Assembly: GCF_905220415.1 (NCBI RefSeq)
Contig: NC_059558.1
Span: 1,314,501 to 1,378,500 of the forward strand
Reading direction: 5' to 3'
Length of the DNA stretch: 64,000 nt
DNA from: Colias croceus
Lineage: Eukaryota; Arthropoda; Insecta; Lepidoptera; Pieridae
Shown: positions 36,701 to 48,700 of the stretch, in pieces
Layout of the letters: the number at the start of each line of letters is the position of its first letter
Position numbering within the stretch: position 1 is the stretch's first letter
The notes under the pieces: model-generated
Told to the model about the DNA's origin: nothing
Seen by the model: only the letters and a program-made list of their open reading frames with translations
Databases searched by the model: none
Position numbers and translations under genes: made by a program

Positions 36701-39700
36701 AATTAAAATAAATAGTGGAGAAAACATAGGTAGTAATCATGCAAATTAAGTATTTAGTGGCGACATCATTTTCACTTGCACGTGATATTTCCTAATCATC
36801 TGGTAGTTTTTAGTGGACAGTTTTCCAGGAGTTTTCAATGCGAAAGTTGAACCAAAGGTAGCAAGGGATGCTTTTAAAGACTAAGAATTGCTGTTTTCCA
36901 CTATTTTCTTTCGTATCCGAGCACGAAAAGCAAATAAAAAAAGAACTATAATAAAACCGATTTATTATCCAGGTTGGAACAACGTGCAGAAAGTCTAGGA
37001 GCAGCTGCGGACACATCTCGCGAATTCGACGCCGGGCTCGAACGGTTACGTAACGCGTTACACACAATCGCTGACAAACTAGATGATGTGTCAGCGAGAC
37101 AGGAGCCCGCTGACCAGCTGAGGGAGGTTGAGGTATGTGTGAGGAAATTTTGTTGAATTGATGAGTTATTTTTGTTTAGATAGCTCCTTATTGAGGATGG
37201 TATGTCTGGTAGTTAAGTCAGAATATTGCTTGCCATGTTTTTATATTTATTTTATTCCTCTGTTGCTAATTTAGTAATCGTCGTATGTAAATTCATTTTA
37301 TTTTAGGATCATTATTTAATCATTTCCAAGAATAAGTGCCATCTAATTAAACAAATGCATTGAAGAAGCAGCAATGCATTCACAACATTTTTTTAGAACA
37401 ACCAGTTAAATTAATCCTGCCCTGTTGAATTAGTGATCTTCTCAAACAAGTATGAATTTCATAGTACTCAAATGCTTTATGAATGAGAATAAATTCGATA
37501 GCTCGCCCTGATAATGCGAAAGTCGCGGGTTCAAATCCCGCCTAATTATCTTTTTTTTTTAATGTTCATATATTTTGAAATATTTTCAGAACCTAGAACG
37601 CCAGCTGGAAGGCCAGCGTCCTCTCCTAGCTGATCTTGAAGCAGCTGGAGCCACTCTAGCGGAAGTGCTGGGCGAGGCCAGCTCGAGGCAGGACATACAG
37701 AGCAAGCTGGCCGCGGCCGCGAGGCAATACGACCAGCTACAGAGGAAGCTGGATAATAAGAAGGCGGAGATTGAAGCGGCCCTCAAGTAAGTATTTTTCT
37801 GTTAACCCTTTTTATGAAAAATGTTTCCGTTTCAGCTGAACACGTAATTTTTGTGGGGTCAAATATTTTTTTCTTTTTTTATGTTTTATAATGCCTATTA
37901 TACTGTTTTTTTCATGTGATCTTTAATAATCTGTAGTTTTGCGTTTACTTGGCTTTATTTTGGCGTTGTCATACGATGTTATATGAGTGGCTTCAATTCA
38001 AAAAAATGTTTGTATTTCCCATGTTATATCTTTGTTTTTTATAGTTTTTCCTATTATATATTATAACGTTTCGTGCATAGGGACGGTCGCAGCATCGAGG
38101 AGGGCGTGTCCCGCACGCTGGGCTGGCTGGGCGCGGAGCTGGGCGCGCTGCCGGCACGTCTGCTCGTGTCGGCGGACCGCACGCGACTGCACGCGGCGCG
38201 CGACGCGCACGAGCCGCTCTACCGCGGCCTCACGCAGCGCGAGCACGAGCTCGTCATGCTGCTGGACAAGGGTGAGCGCACACACACACACACTACACAC
38301 ACGCACACACACACGCACACACACACGCACACGTATACGCCAGATGGAGCACACGCACGCACGCACACATACGCACGCAGGTACGACAGAAGTGTATACG
38401 TATGTTGCACGCAAGCACGCACACACATGTACGTGGGCACGCGTGTACGCCGTGTACGCGTATACACAATTACACGCACAGGTAGACAAAGATAGAAGGG
38501 GTCAAAATGCATATACACCCAAGCACACGACACACACACACACACACACTTAGACGTAAATAGAAGGGATCAAAATGTACACACACGCATACGGACACGA
38601 CAGAAGTGTATACGTATGTATGCACGCAAATTCGCACACACACACTTATGCAAATACGCGTATACGCCAAAAGGAGTACAAAACACGCACACGTATACAT
38701 CAGAGGGAGCACACGTACGTATGCACATACGTCAGGGTATACGTACGTATGCACGCAAACACGTACACACAAGCATACGTTCTCCACCCGTACGCATTCG
38801 CATACTATGCTCTGTTATAAGGAGATCATCATGCTGAACAACATCGTACAACTAGACAAAGATATGCGTGTGTGCTCACGCACACTGAAACACAGAACAA
38901 TAACTACTTTTAGCTTTAAAATCACAACAATCGGTCAGTCTTTATTTCCTAAATGATTAATATTCAAATCAAACAAGAAATTACTATTGATATATTTCTC
39001 ATATGCCGTTCAATTACTTAACTAACCTTAAATTAATGAATTATAATAATTATAATTATTAAGCTAACCCTTTATTAATGAATTATAAGAAGTTCATTAA
39101 GAAACTAATTTTACTTGTCTTGTCTTAATCTAGTCATTAATTAACATCTATTCTGTAGGTCGTGAAATGGAGAAAAAACCAGCTTTCGCCGGACTCCGCA
39201 AAGACCTGGACAGGATTCAGAGCCAGTGGGACAAACTGAAGAGAGAGACAGTCGATAGATACAACAGACTGCAAACGGCTACGGTAAGACTATATTAATT
39301 ACAATTTTGAATCATTTAGGTTAACTTTTAGAAGAATTTATTGGAAGATTAGAAAGAAAATACGTTTAATCACATATAATTTTACAAAATGCTCACTTAT
39401 TAGTAATAGAAGTTTCACTTCTGACACGTATGCTCCGATTAGTTTAGATTAACATATAATGTTGCTTATTACGGTTACTTTTGGTTAGATGTTCAATTAA
39501 TTTTTACTTAAGTCGCAAAGATTGGTCGCTATATAAAAGACTGTCAGATGTTTCACATCCTAGCTATTAGCTACGACTCTTTTAAATTCGTATAGTATCT
39601 TCTTTTTAAAATCAGCAACCAATTTCGACAAAGAATAACCTATTTTCCAACAGACTTATCTAACCCAATATATTATTTGCAGGAACATTGCCGTAAATAC

Positions 39701-42700
39701 AGCAAAGCGCAAGAATCCTTCTTACCCTGGCTCAGTGAGGTGGAAACTCGTCTTCGGGAACTACCACCGGTCGCTTTCACTCGCAAAGAGCTGGAGAGGC
39801 AGTTGAGAGACTTGCAGCATATCAGGAACGATGTTTGGAAGAGGTTGGTTTATATCAGGAGTAATATTGGTTTAAAAAATTGTACTTAGAAATTTCTTCG
39901 TCCTAAAAGTGACTGAAAGCCATAATGTTTGTCGACATTTTGGCAGTTCAAGACTCAGTTATTGATGTTCAGACTGCAATAATTGTATGAGAAAAAACAA
40001 TTACAATATGTAGAATTTATTGTAGAAAAGCATAACCATAAAATATACATTTAATAGTGTCTGATATATAAAAAAATAAATCTTTAAATGGACGAAAATT
40101 GATTTATGAGATAAACTTTTATAAACAGCATATTACTGATTTGGCAGAGAAATTAAAAATATTCTTATATTAAACAAATTTTAATGCATATATTTGGATA
40201 CAGGTCCGGTGAATACGAAAACAACAGGACGCTTGGAGAAACCTTTATATCAGCTTGTGATGTTGACCAAGAGATTGTCAGAAAACAACTCGATACCATG
40301 AAGGAGAAATGGGATAGGGTTAATAACGGTAAGTTGTATTCTGGAAAAAAAATATCTGCAACTACCTAACTTAAGTTAAGAAAGAGCAGAAGTTCTTAAA
40401 AACATTATGTTTTGTGTTTGTCCCAAATCTTTTAATGAAATATATTACTATTGTTTCTTGTTAGATATAGTGTTATCTATCTTAAATTCACTTGGTCGAT
40501 TTATATTGCCAATTTATACATTATCTAAAGACTTATTCATTAAACTTCACACTTACTCCATCTATAAATATCTTGAATTTGTTATTTTTGGTTTTATGGC
40601 TTTCCTTACCCATATTAGATACCGCCATTTTTTCTATAAATTTATTGATGTACCCATTTTTTTTTTACAGAGGTGCTCCAACAAATCGAATACCTAGAAT
40701 CAACTAGCCGAAAACTAGGAGAATTCCTCGAAAAAGTTAGAGCCGTGGAAGCCCCTCTCGCGAGATGCGAAGAGAGGTTGGAAGCTGCGCTACAATCTCC
40801 GCCCAGTGTTGCCAAGGATGCTGTGGCGAGGCTGACTGAACATGTGCACGCGTTACGAGCGCCTTTACAGGTAATTTTATTGAGAAAAGTTATTGTCCGA
40901 CTCGCACTTGGCCAGTTTTTTGTTGTCTCGTTGTTCTCTTTGTTATTAGGACTCAAAAACTATATTGTTTGCTTGTCTAGTTTTTGGGGAAGGTTAGGAT
41001 TTGATTAACCCCATTTTTGGGAGTAGTTATATATTATGGAAAACTGTTATTTTCTCTACAAATATTGCAGTCTGAATTATTTTTCTGGACAAATTAAATT
41101 AATTTCGAGGATTTATTTTTTATTGCAATTTATTATAAAAAATAGTAAATCGACACAGTTATTCAACACAAATAAATTGTTATGGAATGTTTTCAGTAAT
41201 TTAAAAAGGCATCAATATACATTCACTCTGTTTTAAAAATGATTTTTTAACTTCTTTGTCCACACAATTCTACATAACAACTAACAAATATATTTTTTTT
41301 TTAGTTTTTTTTTAATGTACCACTTATTTTTATTTATAGAGCGTGAACATAGCAGCGGACGACATAGTGTCGCTAGCTCAAGAATTCAGCGGACCCGAAG
41401 CGGCTGCAAGAGCTCGCGCTACGTTGGACGAAACCGCATTAGGTTTGGCTGAGCGGTTGGAGAGATTGGACAGTGGAACACAGCGGGCCGCTGATGAGTT
41501 GGCTGGAGTTGCGAAGGCTGTGGCTTTCTTCCAGGTTAGTTTGAGACTTAGCATTCAAAGCAAGGAAAGAGTTATTATCTTGGGGAGGGTAAGAAAGATC
41601 GAGATAGCGATAGTAGTGTCTTGTTATGATAAATTTGTCTTAAAAATATTCAGAAAAACATGTACAAGTTCTGAACAATACATTCCGAAGTACCTGTTCC
41701 GAGCTGGTGATAAATTATTAAGCTATTGCATAGCTTCTATCGCGGGCCTTGAGCGCGGGGACCGAATCGAGAAATTCCGTAACGAAAAAACCTCACGCTC
41801 CCCACTCCGACGGGCGGAGGTGTGGCTTGAAGGCATAGCATGCAATAGCGCAACCGCCCCAGTACCCGAGTGACACACGTCTTTTTTATTATTTTTCTAT
41901 ATTTTTACCGATTCAAAACCGCTTCCCCACGAAGTCTAGTTGAATATTGTGTTTAGTTTGAGTTTCACTTTAGTAAATGTGGTAGAAAAGGAGAACTATG
42001 TCTTTGCTAATACGTTTTTGTTTTATGAAGTTTCATGTTGCTTAACTTTCAATCTGAGTTAAATAACAAAATGACCATTCTGTATACCTCAAAAGACATT
42101 TCTAAGCTTAGTTAAAATTGAAAAAGGTTCCGCTTTATATTTTGTGTGTATTATTTTTGGTGTTTTAATAGTTTTATTATTATCAACCAACAGGACAAAG
42201 TAAAAGGCGTGTCCGGTAACATGTCCGAATTAGAAAAAGAACTAGACGCCATGAAACCTCCGGGCCGTGATATTAAAGCTGTTCGAGCGCAAATAGACGA
42301 AGTGAACAAGTTCTTCAGTAAATTGGAGCGAGCTGAAGACTGGATCGCTGATGTGGAGCGTACTGGGGAGAATCTCATTGATGGTGGATATGGGGATACT
42401 TCGAAGGCCAGGGAGCATGTGAGTTTGGAGCATTTTGACATTTATTTGTAGTCATCTTTAAATATTTAGAAAAAATACAGCATACAAAACCATTACTATG
42501 GTTAGGTATTAAAATATAGACATTAGAGAACTTTGCTACCATTCTTTACTCGAAATGATGTTTTTGTCAATCCTGCCATGCCATCCTTAAAATGTTTGAT
42601 GGCTAACTATATTTTTATCCTGGAACATGTTAAAAAAATAACGTGACTAATATAAGAATAATGATGTCCATCATTTCACGCATAAATTTTTTTTTAGATA

Positions 42701-45700
42701 TAGAAATCATTTTACGTATTAAATCTTTGAAAAAAATAGTTAAGAAACAACTTATTAAAATTGGTATATCTTCTGCATTTTCGCTTCCATTCATTCAAAT
42801 ATAGTAATTATTAGGTACAAATTATAGGAATTTTCTCAGTTAATATATTTTTAAAGTATTAATACGTGAATTTTGCAATGAAACAGGTGGAAGGTCTCCG
42901 CAAACACCTAAGGAAGATGGAGGAACGGACCCGCGCGCGGGAACAGGACTTGGACGATACTCTCAGCAAGCTGGAGGCGTTCTACAAGGCTTATGATTCA
43001 GTTATGGATGATATTAATGAGGTATTTATAGTGTAACTTTGTTTATATGTATGTTTGTGTGGTTTTAATTAATTAGATTATGAGGTGCATAGCTTGAATA
43101 ATGCTAAATGACTTAAGAAGTACTTCTGATGAATAATTTTGGCCATCAAATTTAATTATGAAATTATTTTCAAAGTATATAGCAACGTATCAGCTCTGGA
43201 TGAAATATTGACCAGATAAAATATAAGAATAATTATTATCTGGAAATGATGTATCGAATTTAAATCTTTTAATGTGTTTATGACACTAAAAATAACGATT
43301 GTAATGAAATGACTACATTAATTTAAGATTTACGAATTAATGAACCTGTAAAATGAATTTAGACCACATTGTTGCAGTAGCAAAACTGTACGATAGAAAA
43401 TGTTCTTTATCAATGAAACTATCAATTAATTGTTAATAAATAATTAATCATTTATTTATCCTTCACTAGGCTGCAGAACAAGTGCAAAGCCTTAAACCGG
43501 TGTCCTCCGACGTGGACCAAATAAGGTCCCAACAGAAGGACTTCTCGGACCTCAAGCAGCGGACCCTAGAGCCGTTGGGCCAGAATGTGTCCCACTGTAA
43601 CAAGGTTTGTTTGTTTGTTACTTTGTCACTTGTTTCTTAGTTTTAAAGTGAAACTTTAGGCGCGTTGAGGGTAAAATTTCAAGGTCGCGCCATGGCAATA
43701 CTGTCATGGAGTGAGGCGATTTTGGTGTCTTTGAATCATGCCAAAGTAGTTTCACTTCTGATACGTAGGCACACGCTTCTGTTTTAATAACTACTATATT
43801 TTCACAGATTGGGCAAGGCCTGGTAAGGTCTGCTCTGCAGGGAGTACCTACACAACAACTGGAGAGGGACTTGGAGAAGATGAATGATAAATGGAATGGA
43901 TTGAAGGAAAAGGTATGTAATATGTTATTGCTATGGATGCTATGCTAACCTATAAAGGTTGTGTGAAAGATATCGCTCTGAAGCAATAAGACGGACAGTT
44001 TTAAGTTTGTCTGCATCTATTTGATTGCTTCTCAAGTCTCTTTTAAGTGGTGAAGCGATCTCTTCTGGATCACCCGAAATAGATTTTATATTTTGTGTCC
44101 TATATTTGTGCCTCTCATGAAAGTTTGATTCATGCAAACAACATAACTTATTCCAATGCAGTAGTAATACATTTTGCAATATGCTTCTGAATATTTTATC
44201 GCATTGTTTGCAATGTCCTTTTTATATTTAGTCTTTTACGATGTTTTCAATGATGACATTTTAAAAAACATACCCAAAAGAAAGTTTTTTAGATATTTCA
44301 ATAAAAATCAATGATAATTTCTTCAATTAAATAAATAACTATATATTTTCCACAGATGAACGAGCGTGGTCGTCGTCTAGACGTAGGGTTGTTACAGTCT
44401 GGCAAGTTGGCAGAAGCCCTCGGTGGTCTGGCTCGGTGGTTGGCAGACACGGAAGAACTGGTCAGGAACCAGAAACCACCGTCTGCTGATTATAAGGTCG
44501 TGAAAGCGCAGTTGCAGGAGCAGAAGGTATGTTCTTGGCATGATTTTGAGCAAATTTTGGATAGGACAACCTATTATTTTGAGTAAATTCTAGAAAGTTA
44601 TGAGCAATTTTCAAGTACTAGTAGTAGTAGTTACATAGTAATGTTTAGAATTTATGATTATTTTTCTAATTAGGTGATGTTTGGTACGTTGGAAAGAATA
44701 CTTTTCTGTGTTAAATTAAGATACAGAAACATATTAATTTTTCAAAATTTAATTCAATATTTAACAGAAATGTATTTTTTGCAATTTAACTGACGATATA
44801 TCCATCCTATAATTTTAAACAACGTAAAAGATAACCAAATCTTCTAAATACAAAACTACTGTCAAAATTAAAACTAAATCCTGAAATAACATATAGAAAC
44901 TTACCTTCTTTCCTTTTCTACACAGTTCCTCAAGAAAATGCTGACAGACAGACAAAACTCGATGTCCTCTCTATTCGCGATGGGCAACGAAGTGGCCGCG
45001 GGCTGTGATCCAAACGAGAAGAAAGCTATCGAGAAACAACTGAAGGGATTGTTGCAAAGATTCGATGCTCTGACCGCTAGTGCTCAGCAGAGGATGCTGG
45101 ATTTGGAACAGGCTATGAAGGTATGTTGGAATAAATAGGTTAGAAATTTAAAGTTCATATTTTGATGTGGTTTTGTTTATGTTGGAAAAAATATGAAATT
45201 TAAGGCATTTCGAATTTTTTTATTTTTATGACGTAAAGGCTGGATGTTCTACCTGGTCGCGATTTCTTAGACTGATTTCAAGTGTTAAACGTTAAAAAAA
45301 ATGCAATAACAATCATGAAAAAAACATCATTTCCAATAAATATATGCTATATCTAGAAATCTTAAATATGCTGATCTGTAATAATCTTATTAAATTTCTA
45401 AATTTAATAATTTATTACCCAGAAAAAACTTATAATTCTCATTTATTATTCCACTGAAACTTGATCAATTTGCCAACTTATCACAAATCAAGAGTTCTTA
45501 TAAAAAAACAAGAATGGAAAAACACAAACCTAAACTTTTCAATAATAATAATCAACTAATATAATTAATTATTATAGGTGGCGAAAACATTCGAAGAACA
45601 ATTACAACCTCTAGTCGAATGGCTCGGAGTCACTGAGAGGAAAGTGAAGGCATTGGAATTGGTGCCCACTGATGAAGAGAAGATACAGCAGAAGATTAGA

Positions 45701-48700
45701 GAGCATAAGGTGAGTTTGGAAATTTATTATGTTGTTTATTTTTTTTAGAATTGTGAAATAAAGGAACTACTGGAAGGGGGAGTAAAATAAAAAGTTCTTA
45801 GTATTGGAAGATTTACTTGGTTAAGTCAGATTATTATAAACAGCTATTTTAGATCGATAGGTGTAATTATTTTGTATACGTCATAACCGACTGTAAAAAT
45901 TCATAGTTAAAATTCATAGCATTCTATGTACTGGAATTATCTTGTAAACTCCGCAAATAAATTATTTCACTTCATTTCATTTGATTTCTACATGTTTAAT
46001 TTAAAAATAATTATTCGAAGTATATTTGTTATATATAATTTTCATTTTACTTCTCTTCAAAGAACATCCACGACGACATACTCTCCAAGCAGCCACCTTT
46101 CAAGCAGTTAACAGAAACAGCATCCGAGCTGATGACCCTCGTGGGAGATGATGAAGCAGCAGCATTGGCTGATAGACTGCATGCGGCTACTGATAGGTAG
46201 GTTATAGAAATTTATGCCTTACTAGGTTTCCGCCCGCGGCTTCGCCCGCGCAGTCAAAGAAAAACCGGTTTCCGGGAATGCGTCATTTTCCCAAAGTATT
46301 CTTTCGTCATTTTCCATGGGATAAAAAGTAGCCTATGTCCTTTCTCGGGTATCAAGATATCACCATACAAAATTTCATGAAAATTGAATCAGTAGTTTAG
46401 GCGCGATTGAGTAACAGACAGACAGACAGAGTTACTTTCGCATTTATAATATTAAGTATGGAAGTACTAGGTTATTTAGGCAATAGATCTAGAAATTTCT
46501 GCCTTAAATACTAAGTACTAGAGTTGGAAATTGTTTGACATGAATTTGACGGGGACGTTGAATTAGTCTCTGTCATTTGTTTCTGGCAGATTTCCATAAG
46601 CACGAATATATCAAGTTGTGAATTTTCCATTAATGTAGTAGGATATGTTTAGTGATTGGCAAAATAGCTAAATAGCTAATTTTAATAGACCAATTATCGA
46701 CTCGAAGGACCAACGTACTGGCAGCAATCTTTAATGCAATACTTTTTTTTAAAAAACAACACAGTCATATTCAGTTTTATAACATTTGCAATCTTTTTTA
46801 TGTATGAGCAAATCTTATCATTTTTATTGTACATATTCTCTTAATTAATGGCTCCACCCAATAAGAGGTATTAGCGTCGTTTTCCATCATATTAATAGTT
46901 GTTTTTATTTTGTATTCGTTATTATTTTAACATGTTTTATGTTACATATTACCAAAATTAATTTTTTTTTTTCAGATACCAAGCGCTAGTAGACCACAGT
47001 CTAAACATAGGCGATCTCCTGGACAACTCACGTAAGGGTCTTCGCCATCTTGTCCTAACATACCAAGATCTATCCGCGTGGATGGACTCCATGGAACAGT
47101 ACTTGGCCAAGAGGAAGGTGCTACCGGTGCACATGGAGAAACTTTTGAGGCAGATGGACGAATTGGCGGTGAGTTTTGATAAAAAAGTTAGGTTTTATAG
47201 CTTTAAAATGAATGAATTAAAAAAACATAGGTGAAAATCGATCATGATGTGGAATAACGGTGAAAAAATGGTTTCTTTCTTGTTTAAAATGACAGGATAT
47301 AAAATATTGTTCTTTATTTCTTGTCATTTCACCAGCAATTAATTCCAGAAATCCTTTTTTGAATTAATTTCATGAGTATTTATAATTTTTTTATGAACTT
47401 GGAAATAAAATAATTTTGCATTCTTACATCGATAATACACATGATGGCCCAATATTTAAAATCTTTTTTCTACAAAACTTGAATCAAATGCTCAAAATAT
47501 ATAATTTACTATTCCTAAACCTAATCAACAGGAGAAAACCGAAGAAATATCAGCGAAGCAAGAAGCAGTAGACAGTACAGTGGAATCTGGTCTAGAACTA
47601 ATGAAACATATCTCCGGAGACGAAGCCCTACAGCTCAAGGATAAACTGGACGCTCTACAGAGGAGATACAACGACCTTACTAGCAAAGGAGCTGACTTGC
47701 TTAAGCTGGCCTCTGATACGCTGCCGTTGGTGCAACAGTTATATAATTCACATGCTAAGTGAGTTGAATATATATTAAATTAATTTTTTCCGCAACGTAC
47801 AGATAGAGAAATAACATTTAAATTTATCTTTAATGATATTGGTCCCAAAAATTTGCACAAATATCGTACCAAAGAGAATTTTAGCATACGTATAAGTAAT
47901 AATGGTTACTCGAACGCAGTAGCTGAAAACAAATGACAATCCTTATTTAGTAGAATTATATACAGTTATGAGTTTACGCATGCAATAAAAAAAACAAGAA
48001 ATTTTACATATTTTTGTATTAAATAGCTTAGTATGATCAGATCTAATTTTAACTCTTAAATACATAAAAAGTCGACCCATATCAATATGAGCGAAATTTA
48101 TTATCACCGAAGAAGAACTGCGCATTTCTGCTTTTCTGAAACGCTTCGTAACATTTTCCTATACATAATCTTTCTCTTATATCTTATTTCCTAATTATTT
48201 TATAAGTCCATACCTTCTAAAATTAACACAAACATAAACTTTCAGACTATCAGAATGGATGTCAAGCGCGGAAACTTGCCTGCAATCAGTCGAACCGCGC
48301 GAAGAAGACATCTTACGTTTGGAGGCTGAATTACAAGAATTCAGACCTCTATTGGACAATATCAACTTGGTCGGACCTCAGTTGTGTCAAGTATGTGTTT
48401 TATTTATTATGTTTATTATGTATGTACTTACAGTCAAGCATAAATTGAATTTAAAGGGTAAATTAATATCGGTCGATTTGACTGAGCCTAGGGGATGTTT
48501 CAAATTTTGATATGTGTGTACGTACGCATGCAATGTGTAGTACGCACTTATATAATTACGATAATTTAAAATGTATATCATTTTCTTGAGTTGCGTGCTG
48601 TTCACTTTAATTCTTGTTACAATTCTTGTTAAAATAAAAGATGTACTTAGATGTTGCGAAATATTTTTGTTAGTTCTGTGAATGAATGTATGTAATAATG

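Noticed and set aside
37496..37560. Functional tRNA gene
   Set aside because: Only the T-arm/B-box half is convincing; the 5' acceptor strand and anticodon arm do not pair.
38061..38956. Long Thr/His- or Val/Cys-rich open frames over the CA tract
   Set aside because: Simple-sequence artefact: an alternating CA/CG tract is open in several frames on both strands.
41535..41873. 113-codon extension of exon 30 into the intron
   Set aside because: Donor GTTAGT and phase match exon 31; the extension covers a GC-rich dispersed repeat and has no spectrin-repeat character.
43940..44179. 79-codon minus-strand frame in intron 34
   Set aside because: No recognised motif, no promoter or splice context, inside a shot intron.
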